Source of the DNA: JADJOM01 sp963817435
GTDB lineage: Bacteria; Gemmatimonadota; Gemmatimonadetes; Gemmatimonadales; GWC2-71-9
Length of the DNA: 64,000 nucleotides
NCBI GenBank assembly: GCA_963817435.1
Contig: CAWFNY010000003.1
Coordinates: forward strand, 558,001 to 622,000
Reading direction: 5' to 3'
The notes under the pieces were generated by a model, which saw nothing but the letters and a program-made list of their open reading frames with translations, was not told the origin of the DNA and did no database searches. The number at the start of each line of letters is the position of its first letter. Position 1 is the stretch's first letter. The translations under genes were made by a program, and so were the position numbers. Positions 1 to 7,423 of the stretch are shown one piece after another.

Positions 1-115
1 TAGAAGGGATCGGCCGTGGTCATGGCGCGAATTGGTCGAGCAGCATGGGGTGCGAATGCGGTGGAGCAATCATGGCAACTCAACGGTGAACGTGGCGGGG
101 ACACCGGAAACGGCG

Positions 116-550
116 CTAGCCCTGGCCCCAGTGCCCCGCCGTCTCGAGAAAGTCCTGGCCCGCCTCCGCCGCAATGGCGATCTCCTCGGCCAGCGGCACG
201 GGGCCCAGGCTGAGCTGGCCGGCGATCCGGAAGAAATAATGCTCCAGACCGGGCGGAGTGATGACCAGGGCGCGGCCGCCGGCGGGTCCCACCTCGTAGC
301 GGTGTGGCACACCCGCCGGAATCACCACGCCATTGCCCGGTCGGGCGATGATCAATTCGTCGCCACGATGAAACGTGTACTCGCCAGCGAGCACGTAGAA
401 TGACTCGGGTCCCCGCGGGTGCGCGTGAAGTGCAGGTCCGACGTTGCCCGGATGCTGCATCTCGACCAGGGCGTATGCACCGCCGGTCTCCGCCGTGGTG
501 AGGCGGATGGTCATCCGGGTGCCGTGGAAGGTGAACGAAACGTTCTTCAT
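116..550 (-). CDS. Cupin-fold protein (144 aa)
   Basis: A small single-domain beta-barrel of the cupin_2 type. The N-terminal cupin motif is visible as H42-x-H44 followed by E49 (LHAHPRGPESFYVL), and the second motif histidine is H83 (PAGVPHRYEV), so the usual His3-Glu metal site is complete. There is no signal peptide, so it is probably cytoplasmic. Such proteins range from sugar isomerases to small dioxygenases and ligand-binding regulators; the substrate cannot be told from sequence. The ATG at 550 begins MKNVSF; the longer open frame upstream is a shadow of the permease gene. It is co-directional with the export operon but about 150 bp downstream of it, so co-transcription is only possible, not shown. 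Confidence 0.8.
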   Translation of the reverse strand: MKNVSFTFHGTRMTIRLTTAETGGAYALVEMQHPGNVGPALHAHPRGPESFYVLAGEYTFHRGDELIIARPGNGVVIPAGVPHRYEVGPAGGRALVITPPGLEHYFFRIAGQLSLGPVPLAEEIAIAAEAGQDFLETAGHWGQG

Positions 551-699
551 CCGGGACAATGTACCTTGCGATCTCGCATCCGTGACTCGCCAGGGACCAG
601 GAGGCGCCTCCCGGCTGCTTCGATAAGGCGCTGGTGGAAGATGCCTGAATCTAGCCCGCTCCCCGCCCGGCGCGATGGACGTCGATCCCGCTCCCGCCG

Positions 700-1809
700 C
701 TATTCCAGCGTCTTGTGAAACCGCCGCACGCTCATTGCGACGATCAGCACCGCAAATGCGCACAGCACCACGAACTCCGGCCAGAGCGCACTCATCCCCA
801 CGCCCTTGAGCAGGATACCGCGGAGGATCTCGAGGAAGTAGGTCAGCGGCAACGTCAGCCCGATCCATTGGGCCACGAGCGGCATCGCCGCGCGCGGAAA
901 CATGAAACCGGAGAGCAGGATGTTCGGCATGATGAACATGAACCCCGCCTGCATCGCCTGCGCCTGGGTCCGGACCAGCGTGGAGAAGAAGAGGCCCAGG
1001 CCAAGGCTCGCCACGATGAACGGGAACGCGAGCAGATAGAGCAGTGGAATGCTGCCGCGCAGCGGCACGTCGAAGAGGACCCGCCCGAGCAGGATCACCA
1101 CCGTCATCTGGATGTAGCCGACCAGCAGGAACGGCACGATCTTGCCGAGCATGAGACTGGTACGATCGATCGGCGTGACGATCAGCTGCTCCAGCGTGCC
1201 GCGTTCCCGCTCCCGTACCACGGCCATGGCGTTGATGATGATCATGGTCATCGAGAGCAGCACGCCGATGATGCCTGGCACGATGTAGGTGGAGCTGTCG
1301 AGCATCGGGTTGTACCAGGGGCGCACCTTGAGCGTGACCGGCACGCTCGGTGGCACGATGTTGTCCGGATGAAAGGCCAGCCCCGCCTGCGCCGCACCCT
1401 GCAGTGCGGCCTGGGAGGCGAGGGGATCGGCTGCGTCGACGATCACCTGCGCCGTCGCGCCGCGATGGCGCTTGAGGTCCCGGGTGAATTCCTGCGGGAT
1501 GACGACTGCCGCGGCGGCGTCTCCGCTGCCGATCCTTGCCACGATCTCGTCCCGGCCCCGCACCTCCCCCACGATGTCGAAATAGCTCGAGTTGACCAGC
1601 GTTGCCACAAGGGCCCGGCTCTCGCTGGTGCGTGCCTCGTCGAGCACCAGCGTGGGCAGGTGCCGGACCTCGGTCTGAATCGCGAAGCCGAACAGGGCGA
1701 GCTGGATCGCGGGGATGCCGATCATCATCCCCAGCGTGAGCCGGTCGCGCCGCATCTGGATGAACTCCTTGCGGAGCATCGCCCAGAACGGCCACTGGCG
1801 GAAGGTCAT
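700..1809 (-). CDS. ABC-2 type transporter permease (369 aa)
   Basis: Membrane subunit of an ABC-2 exporter. One membrane segment lies near residues 20-40, followed by a large extracytoplasmic domain to about residue 175. Five hydrophobic segments fill the C-terminal half, including the ABC-2 motif region around MVVRERERGTLEQLIVTP-like text. The ATG at 1809 (MTFRQWPFWAML) overlaps the stop of the ATPase gene by 4 bases. Together with the adjacent ATPase, HlyD-type adaptor and TetR regulator, the order matches the E. coli cecR-ybhGFSR drug/ion efflux operon. Here a single permease is present where E. coli has two, so a homodimer is likely. Substrate unknown. Confidence 0.9.
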   Translation of the reverse strand: MTFRQWPFWAMLRKEFIQMRRDRLTLGMMIGIPAIQLALFGFAIQTEVRHLPTLVLDEARTSESRALVATLVNSSYFDIVGEVRGRDEIVARIGSGDAAAAVVIPQEFTRDLKRHRGATAQVIVDAADPLASQAALQGAAQAGLAFHPDNIVPPSVPVTLKVRPWYNPMLDSSTYIVPGIIGVLLSMTMIIINAMAVVRERERGTLEQLIVTPIDRTSLMLGKIVPFLLVGYIQMTVVILLGRVLFDVPLRGSIPLLYLLAFPFIVASLGLGLFFSTLVRTQAQAMQAGFMFIMPNILLSGFMFPRAAMPLVAQWIGLTLPLTYFLEILRGILLKGVGMSALWPEFVVLCAFAVLIVAMSVRRFHKTLE

Positions 1810-2558
1810 GCGGCGTCCTCCGAATCCTTCTCCTGCAGCGCGATGAAGGCATCTTCGAGCGTCGGCTGGCCCAGCTGCGCGGTGATCTCGTGCGGCGCGC
1901 CCATCGCGACCAGCCGCCCCCGCCACAGCATGGCGAGCCGCTCGCAGCGCTCGGCCTCGTCCATGTAATGTGTGGTGACGAGGATCGTGGTCCCGCCGCC
2001 GGCGAGCGCGCGGATGATCTCCCAGAAGTGGCGCCGCGCGGCGGGATCCACGCCGGCGGTCGGCTCATCGAGAAAGAGCACGTCGGGCCGGTGCGAGGTG
2101 GCGCAGGCGAGCGAGAGCCGCTGCTTCCAGCCGCCGGAGAGCGTCCCCGCGAGCTGCCGCCGCCGCGGCGCGAAGTTCAGCTCGGCGATCAGCTCCTCGA
2201 CCCGCTGCTTCCCTTCGGCGCCGACCAGCCCGTACACGCCGGCGTAGAAGCGCAGGTTCTCCTCGACGGTGAGGTCGTCGTAGAGCCCGTAGCGCTGCGA
2301 CATGTAGCCGATCCGGCGGCGCACCGCCTCCGGGTCCCTGGTGACATCGATGCCGGCGACCTCCGCGCGGCCGGTGGTGGGCGGCAGGAGTCCGGTGAGC
2401 ATCCGGATGGTCGTGGTCTTGCCGCTGCCGTTGGCGCCTAACAGTCCGAAGATCTCGCCCTTCCGCACCGAGAGGTCCAGCCGCTCGACGGCGATGAGGT
2501 CGCCGAAGCGCTTGTGCAGCGCCTCGGTGAGAATGGCGACCGGGACGGGCGTGCTCAC
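1806..2558 (-). CDS. ABC transporter ATP-binding protein (250 aa)
   Basis: Nucleotide-binding subunit of the export system. Walker A is GANGSGKT at residues 41-48, the signature is LSGGWKQR, Walker B is VLFLDEPTAGVD, and the switch histidine is in LVTTHYMDEAE. Length is normal for a single NBD; E. coli YbhF has two fused. The start is GTG at 2558, chosen because it overlaps the stop of the HlyD gene (GTGA) and precedes the first conserved strand; upstream in-frame sequence is low-quality shadow. It couples by 4-base overlaps to the genes on both sides, so the four genes are surely one transcript. Confidence 0.92.
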   Translation of the reverse strand: MSTPVPVAILTEALHKRFGDLIAVERLDLSVRKGEIFGLLGANGSGKTTTIRMLTGLLPPTTGRAEVAGIDVTRDPEAVRRRIGYMSQRYGLYDDLTVEENLRFYAGVYGLVGAEGKQRVEELIAELNFAPRRRQLAGTLSGGWKQRLSLACATSHRPDVLFLDEPTAGVDPAARRHFWEIIRALAGGGTTILVTTHYMDEAERCERLAMLWRGRLVAMGAPHEITAQLGQPTLEDAFIALQEKDSEDAA

Positions 2559-3532
2559 GGCTTCGCCGCCGGCTCGAACCGCACGGTCACCGGAAGGCCC
2601 GGCCGCACGGTGGCGGGGGGATGGTCGAGTTCCACCCGGGAAGCGAACAGCAGGTCGGCGCGCTCTTCCTCGGTCAGCGCCGCGCGTGGCGTGAACTCCG
2701 CCTTGGCGCTGACCGCGCCGAGCCGCCCGGTGAACCCTTCCGCCGCGGTGCCGCCCGCCCGGATGACGGTCGCGCTGCTGCCGCGCGGCAGCCCCACCAC
2801 GATCTTCGCCGGCAGATAGACCCGCACCCACGGATGGGCGACCTCGCCGATCGTGACGAGCGGAGTCCCCGCCGCGACGACCTCACCGGGATCGGCGTGC
2901 CGCCCGAGCACGACCCCGTCCACCGCCGCGAGTACCGCGAGCTCGCTGACGTCCGCCGTTGCTCCCTTGAACAGCGCCTCGGCACTCCGTACCTCCGCCT
3001 CCGCGGCCCGGACCTGGTCGTCCCGCGTCCCCTCGCGCGCAAGCTGCAGCGTCGCCCTGGCGGCGTCGCGTCGCCGCGCCGAAGTCTCCGCGAGGGTTTG
3101 CGCGCGATCGAATTCCTGCTGCGGGATCACCCCGTTCTTCACCAGCTGATCGGCACGTGCGAGCTCGCGGGCGGTGCGATCGGCGTCCGCCTCCGCCGCG
3201 GCGAGGTCCGCCGCTGCCCGGTCGAGTTCGGCCGAGCGGGAACCGCGCCGGAGATCCTCGAGCCTCGCCCGCGCGGCGGCCAGCCGGGCGCGGCGATCCT
3301 CGAGCGTGGCCGGAATCGCGGACTGGGTCAGCACCGCGAGGGTGTCGCCGGTGTGCACGCTGTCGCCCTCGTCGACGCGGACGGAGACGATGCGTCCAGC
3401 GACCAGCGGTGCGGCATCCGATTCGTCCACTTCGACCGTGCCGGGGAAGGCGGTGGCGCGATCGTCGTCGCGGCCGCAGCCAGACGCGGCAGCTAGGAGG
3501 AGCAGCAGAACGGCGGGGGGTCGGTGTGTCAT
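2555..3532 (-). CDS. HlyD/RND-type membrane fusion lipoprotein (325 aa)
   Basis: Periplasmic adaptor of the exporter. The N-terminus has a lipobox (LLLAAASGC) giving a lipidated Cys near residue 19, followed by a short barrel/lipoyl half, a long Ala/Arg/Glu-rich helical hairpin (about residues 75-190, predicted coiled coil), and a second lipoyl half (AAVDGVVLGRHADPGEVVAAG). This is the order expected for YbhG/HlyD_D23 proteins. The ATG at 3532 overlaps the stop of the TetR gene. No outer-membrane TolC partner is encoded in the window, so one must be supplied from elsewhere if export crosses both membranes. Confidence 0.88.
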   Translation of the reverse strand: MTHRPPAVLLLLLAAASGCGRDDDRATAFPGTVEVDESDAAPLVAGRIVSVRVDEGDSVHTGDTLAVLTQSAIPATLEDRRARLAAARARLEDLRRGSRSAELDRAAADLAAAEADADRTARELARADQLVKNGVIPQQEFDRAQTLAETSARRRDAARATLQLAREGTRDDQVRAAEAEVRSAEALFKGATADVSELAVLAAVDGVVLGRHADPGEVVAAGTPLVTIGEVAHPWVRVYLPAKIVVGLPRGSSATVIRAGGTAAEGFTGRLGAVSAKAEFTPRAALTEEERADLLFASRVELDHPPATVRPGLPVTVRFEPAAKP

Positions 3533-4188
3533 GGGCGGACTCGCTTGCGCGCAGGCGGCGCGGGGGCGGACTCACCGGCCGGCAGCAGCGCGGCGAGGGA
3601 GAAGGTGACGGCGTGGTCGATGTACCGCTCCACCTGCGCCGGCGGAATGGTGCCCTCATGGCCCAGCATCCGGGAGACCGCGGGCTTGGCGACGAAGAAC
3701 CAGGCCATCTGGGAGACCAGCGAAATCGCGGTGAAGCGCGGATCGAGGTCGGCGCGGATCGCTCCGCTCTTCTGCGCGGCGCGGATCAGGTCGCAGATCC
3801 GCCGGAACAGCCCGGCGGCGATCTCACGGATCAGCGGCAGCGCATGCTCCGCCTCATGGTCGGCGAATTCGCGGGCGAGGAGGCGGGGCAGCTGGGGCGC
3901 GCTCTGCATCACGCCGGCGTAGCCGCGGAGGATCCGTTCGATCGCCTCGAGGGGCGGGAGCCCGTCCGGCAGGTCGGAGGCCATCCGGCGGGCGAAGCTG
4001 CCGAGCCGGCGCTCCAGCACCGCATGATAGAGGCGGCCCTTGTCGGGGAAGTAGTAGTAGAGGAGGGCGGGGTTCACCCCGGCCTCGGCGCCGATCGCCT
4101 TGATGGTCGTTGCGGCAAAGCCCTGCCGGGCGAAGAGCGCTTCGGCGGCGTCGAGGAGGGCGATCCGGGTGTCAGGGGTCTCGGGCAC
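3529..4188 (-). CDS. TetR family transcriptional regulator (219 aa)
   Basis: One-component regulator, first gene of the export operon. The N-terminal helix-turn-helix is clear (ATTIKAIGAEAGVNPALLYYYFPDK, about residues 25-50), followed by a helical ligand domain with TetR_C-like length. It resembles the CecR/YbiH class in placement: regulator first, then adaptor, ATPase and permease. The start at 4188 lies 7 bp from an AT-rich palindrome (4196-4215), which suggests autorepression of the whole operon. Inducer unknown. The last residues are basic (ARKRVRP). Confidence 0.9.
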   Translation of the reverse strand: MPETPDTRIALLDAAEALFARQGFAATTIKAIGAEAGVNPALLYYYFPDKGRLYHAVLERRLGSFARRMASDLPDGLPPLEAIERILRGYAGVMQSAPQLPRLLAREFADHEAEHALPLIREIAAGLFRRICDLIRAAQKSGAIRADLDPRFTAISLVSQMAWFFVAKPAVSRMLGHEGTIPPAQVERYIDHAVTFSLAALLPAGESAPAPPARKRVRP

Positions 4189-4195
4189 GCGAGAT

Positions 4196-4215
4196 AATTA
4201 ATCAACCAATTAATT
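4196..4215 (-). promoter_or_regulatory. Candidate TetR operator
   Basis: Inverted repeat AATTAAT, 6-base spacer, ATTAATT, directly upstream of the TetR start codon. It is strikingly AT-rich against its surroundings. Position and symmetry fit an autoregulatory operator overlapping the promoter or leader of the export operon. Not proven; the arms could also contain a -10 element. Confidence 0.55.
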
Positions 4216-4246
4216 CAGGTCAAGCGCCACCCGGTGTCCGGCGGCA

Positions 4247-5347
4247 TCAGCCCGGGATCCGCTGCCGGATCCAGTCGGGCAGCAGCAGGTCATCGGCGAT
4301 CGCGGCGATCTCTTCCGCCTCCTTCCACGCATGCGCGAGCACGGAGAGGTGGGCGGAGAGAAAGAGGCGCTCCTGCTCCTCGTGGGCGGCCATCTCGAGG
4401 GCGAGGCGTTGGTAGGGACGCAGCCTGGCCAGGGGGAAGCTCTGGAGGAAGGGGTCGAGCTCACCGCTGCGTCCCGGGCGCCGTCGCGTCTGCCCTTCGC
4501 GATAGGCCGACCGCTCCTCCGCATCACGGGCGACGGAGCTCGGATCGAGCAGGAAGGGATTGCCGTAGACGTCGATCCAGTCGACGGCTTCGCGGATCTC
4601 GTCCTTCGAACCATCGGTGCGATTGAGCGATGCCAGTGCGACGGCGGCGAGATGCACCGCGAGGTCACCTTCGAGAGAGGCCGCGGGCGGCAGGTGTCGT
4701 CGGGTGTTGTGCGTCACGCCCGTGTCGGCGTTCTGGCCGGGCGCCTCCGGGTGCAGGATCAGTCGCGCGGGTGAAGCGTCCTCCGGCGGCCTCCACTCGA
4801 GCCGCCAGAGATCGCCATGCCGTACGACGAGCGGACCGGAGGGCTGCTCGATCCGGTGGACGATGCGCCGGTTCCTGATCCGCTTCCGGATCCCGTTCAG
4901 CAGGTTGTACGTCCACCACGCGCCGCCGCCGACACCAAACCCGATGCCGAGCCCCGCCACGGAGGCCACGATGCCGGTCGTGGTCACCGCGCCAACGACG
5001 AGCGCGCGCCGCCTCCGCCTGACAATCTGGTCGGTATACCGCCAGGCCGCGAACTCCGGCCGGAGCGGATCGCCGATCCGGACCAGCTCGGTGCCGTCGC
5101 GCAACCTTGCCAGTCCGATGTTGTCGGTGGAGACCCGGATCCGGGTCCCGCGGAAGAGTCGCTCGCACTGCTCGATCGCTTCCCAGCGCTCGTCGAGCGG
5201 GGCGAGGTTCCACCGGCCGCATGAGGCACAGACGACCCAGAGCCGCCCCTTGGCGGCATCGAACGCGAGTCGCTTGCCGACAGGAAAGGCCTCGACCTGG
5301 TCGTTGCCGCCCAGCGCGTGGTGGCAGTAGAGGCAGGTCGCGTACAT
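4247..5347 (-). CDS. Zinc-ribbon membrane protein of unknown function (366 aa)
   Basis: Unrecognised family. The N-terminus carries two CxxC knuckles (C5/C8 and C40/C43), which look like a zinc ribbon. A Gly/Ala-rich hydrophobic stretch follows at about residues 135-170 (VVGAVTTTGIVASVAGLGIG), preceded by a basic run RRRRR that would fix a cytoplasmic N-terminus. The C-terminal 190 residues are soluble and helical near the end. The ATG at 5347 is chosen because it sits directly before the first CxxC and only 2 bp after the stop of the DUF4112 gene, so the two are probably co-transcribed. Confidence 0.7.
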   Translation of the reverse strand: MYATCLYCHHALGGNDQVEAFPVGKRLAFDAAKGRLWVVCASCGRWNLAPLDERWEAIEQCERLFRGTRIRVSTDNIGLARLRDGTELVRIGDPLRPEFAAWRYTDQIVRRRRRALVVGAVTTTGIVASVAGLGIGFGVGGGAWWTYNLLNGIRKRIRNRRIVHRIEQPSGPLVVRHGDLWRLEWRPPEDASPARLILHPEAPGQNADTGVTHNTRRHLPPAASLEGDLAVHLAAVALASLNRTDGSKDEIREAVDWIDVYGNPFLLDPSSVARDAEERSAYREGQTRRRPGRSGELDPFLQSFPLARLRPYQRLALEMAAHEEQERLFLSAHLSVLAHAWKEAEEIAAIADDLLLPDWIRQRIPG

Positions 5348-5349
5348 CG

Positions 5350-5817
5350 CTACCTCACCGCATGCAGCAGGAGATCGAGGAGGACCAGCAGCACGGCGAG
5401 CGTGAGCAGCAGCGTGAGCAGGAGCCCCGCCGCGAGGCCGATGAAGATCCAGCGGCTCGCCGCGCGGGTCGCGGCCGGGCGCTCGTGCCACTGCTCCAGC
5501 AGGCGGAGATTGCGGAGGTTGCCCTTGAAGCCGAGATCGAAGAGATCGCCGGCGATGGGAACGGTGCCGATGACCGTCTCGAGGGCGAGATTGAGGAGCA
5601 TCCGCGCGAGAATCACCAGCGGAGCGCCCAGTCGCCATCCCGCGTAGAGGCCGTAGCCGCCGATGGCGCCCGCGATGCCGTCCCCCAGGCCGGGCAGAAG
5701 CCCGATCACCGTATCCCAGCCGAAGCGCAGCGAGGTGCCGGGCAGGCGCCAGCGTGCGTCGAGCGCGGTGGCGATGGCGCGAAATCGCCGGAGCTCGCGC
5801 GGATCCGGCTGGCGCAT
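5350..5817 (-). CDS. DUF4112 domain membrane protein (155 aa)
   Basis: Small membrane protein matching the DUF4112 pattern: an N-terminal FRAIATALDARWRLPGT region, then RFGWDTVIGLLPGLGDG, a hydrophobic segment, and LETVIGTVPIAGDLFDLGFKGNLRN. Two more hydrophobic runs lie at the C-terminus (IFIGLAAGLLLTLLLTLAVLLVL). Function is not known for the family. It precedes the zinc-ribbon protein by 2 bp on the same strand. Full length for the family. Confidence 0.8.
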   Translation of the reverse strand: MRQPDPRELRRFRAIATALDARWRLPGTSLRFGWDTVIGLLPGLGDGIAGAIGGYGLYAGWRLGAPLVILARMLLNLALETVIGTVPIAGDLFDLGFKGNLRNLRLLEQWHERPAATRAASRWIFIGLAAGLLLTLLLTLAVLLVLLDLLLHAVR

Positions 5818-5934
5818 GGGCCTACCGGGAGGAAGTGTGGTGCGCGGCGGCTGCCCTGGCTCGGGCCCAGGGGACGCTCCCGGACCCGGTGCCAGCGGTC
5901 ATCCGCGCCCGGCTGGAGCCTGCGTCCGGATGTC

Positions 5935-6861
5935 TCACGGCTTGAACCGCTCCGCCCCTGGAGCGGGGTGCCAGGGATGATTGGGCTCGAAGTGGTGCCA
6001 GAGCAGGGCCGAGATCCGGCGGATCAGCACCCAACCTTCGTTAGGCGGATCCCAGGTGGTATCCGTCTGGTCTTTCGTGATGACGCAGAAGACGTAATCG
6101 CCGGAGGGCGCGTTCACGAGCGCGACTTCGGACCGCGAATGATCCACCGCCCCGACCTTCGAGGCGACCTGCACCCACGGCGGCAGCTGGGAGAGCGCCT
6201 CGCCGGTCCAGTAGCTGCGCGTCAGATGCCGGTACATCTCCTCGCTCGCCGCGGGGCTGACGGCCTTGCCGGCGCGGATGAGTTCCAGCAGCCGCGCCAT
6301 CTCGCGCGGAGTGGTCTGCCCCCAGCCGTAGCGGGTCCGGTCGAGCTCGCGTCCCGGGGTGCGGCTGTTGACGCGGGTGGCCTCGAAGCCGTGGGACGCG
6401 AGCCAGTCATTGATCGTGGTCCCGGTGCCGGCGAGCGCCTGCAGCCAGAGCGAGGCGGTATTGTCGCTCATGGTGATGCTCAGCAGGGTGAGCTTGCTGA
6501 GCGCGAAGGTGCTCGAGTCCTTCGCGGCGCCCAGAATGTCATCCCCTTCATAGAGCAGCGAGTCGGTGTAGACCAGCTCCTGCTGAAAGCTGAGTTCGTT
6601 GCGCTCGAGGCGGTCGAAGATCCCGATGAGAATCGGCACCTTCACCATGCTGGCGGTGGGAAAGATCGAATCGGCGTTGATCGCGGCGGTCCGCCCGGAG
6701 GGAAGGTGGCGGACGTAGATGCCGATGGTTCCGTGGAAGCCCTCGACCAGGCGCTCCAGTTGCCGCTGCAGCGGGCGGTCGACGCGCGGACGGGCCTGCG
6801 CGGCGACCGGCGCCGCGGCGAGGATCGCGAGCGCGATCCCGCCGAAGCGCCCGAGGCTCAC
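5935..6861 (-). CDS. Serine beta-lactamase-like protein, class A fold (308 aa)
   Basis: Exported serine hydrolase with a signal peptide (GIALAILAAAPVAAQA). The class A/PBP-like active-site motifs are in order: S71-M-V-K74 (SxxK), S132-D-N134 (SDN), and K235-V-G237 where class A enzymes usually have KTG. The omega-loop glutamate that deacylates penicillins is not certain; the nearest candidate is E172 in GRELD. It could be a true beta-lactamase, or a DD-peptidase/esterase relative lacking strong lactamase activity. Its ATG overlaps the stop of the HEAT gene by 4 bases. Confidence 0.75.
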   Translation of the reverse strand: MSLGRFGGIALAILAAAPVAAQARPRVDRPLQRQLERLVEGFHGTIGIYVRHLPSGRTAAINADSIFPTASMVKVPILIGIFDRLERNELSFQQELVYTDSLLYEGDDILGAAKDSSTFALSKLTLLSITMSDNTASLWLQALAGTGTTINDWLASHGFEATRVNSRTPGRELDRTRYGWGQTTPREMARLLELIRAGKAVSPAASEEMYRHLTRSYWTGEALSQLPPWVQVASKVGAVDHSRSEVALVNAPSGDYVFCVITKDQTDTTWDPPNEGWVLIRRISALLWHHFEPNHPWHPAPGAERFKP

Positions 6862-7283
6862 TCGTTCCCCAGCGGGCGCGGGTCCTCTCCGGTGATCTTG
6901 ATGAGGGCCTGGCGCGCCATGGCGGCGACGTCATCATTGCGGTCATCAAGGGTCTCGGTGAGGGCCGGCACGGCCTCCTTGGCCGCCGGACCGATCTCGC
7001 GCAGCGCGATGCACACCGGGTACCGCACCGCGGCCTCCGGGTCCTTGAGAGCCTCGATCAGCGCCGGCACCGCGGGGCGGGCATCGGCGCCCATGCCGCC
7101 GATCGCGTAGGCGGCGCGGTTGCGGGTGTAGGGGGCGAGACCCTTGAGATCGGCCACCCACGAGGAAAGACTCCGGCCCTGGAATTCCGGCTCCTTGTCG
7201 CCCTTGCCCTTCTTGCCCTGCGCCTCGGCGCGGACGGCGAAGAGCGCGAGGGCGAGCAGGCTGGCGATGATCGTTCGACGCAT
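6858..7283 (-). CDS. Secreted HEAT-repeat protein (141 aa)
   Basis: Signal peptide (ASLLALALFAVRAEAQ), a short Lys-rich linker (KKGKGDKEP), then three HEAT/PBS-like helical repeats of about 30 residues (RNRAAYAIGGMGADARPAVPAL; VRYPVCIALREIGPAAKEAVPAL; VAAMARQALIKI). HEAT arrays are protein-interaction scaffolds. Translational coupling to the beta-lactamase-like gene downstream suggests a periplasmic partner role. Function unknown. Confidence 0.75.
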   Translation of the reverse strand: MRRTIIASLLALALFAVRAEAQGKKGKGDKEPEFQGRSLSSWVADLKGLAPYTRNRAAYAIGGMGADARPAVPALIEALKDPEAAVRYPVCIALREIGPAAKEAVPALTETLDDRNDDVAAMARQALIKITGEDPRPLGNE

Positions 7284-7340
7284 GATGTTTCTCCCTGCTA
7301 CAGTGGTGACGTGAGACGGGAAGCTACACTGCCGGCCGGG

Positions 7341-7373
7341 CCCTGAACAGGATTTTCTCGAAACCCTGAACAG
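7341..7373. repeat. Direct repeat in divergent promoter region
   Basis: CCCTGAACAG occurs at 7341-7350 and again at 7364-7373, 23 bp apart (about two helical turns), between the divergently transcribed HEAT gene and the DUF5916 gene. This spacing suits a dimeric DNA-binding protein, but no regulator is identified. Confidence 0.3.
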
Positions 7374-7423
7374 ATCATTACCGTACGCCAGCCGTCCCCC
7401 CCGAGACCAGGCACAGGCCCAAG

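Noticed and set aside
5107..7110. 667-residue plus-strand frame across three minus-strand genes
   Set aside because: Overlaps the zinc-ribbon, DUF4112 and beta-lactamase-like genes, which have motifs and coupled starts.
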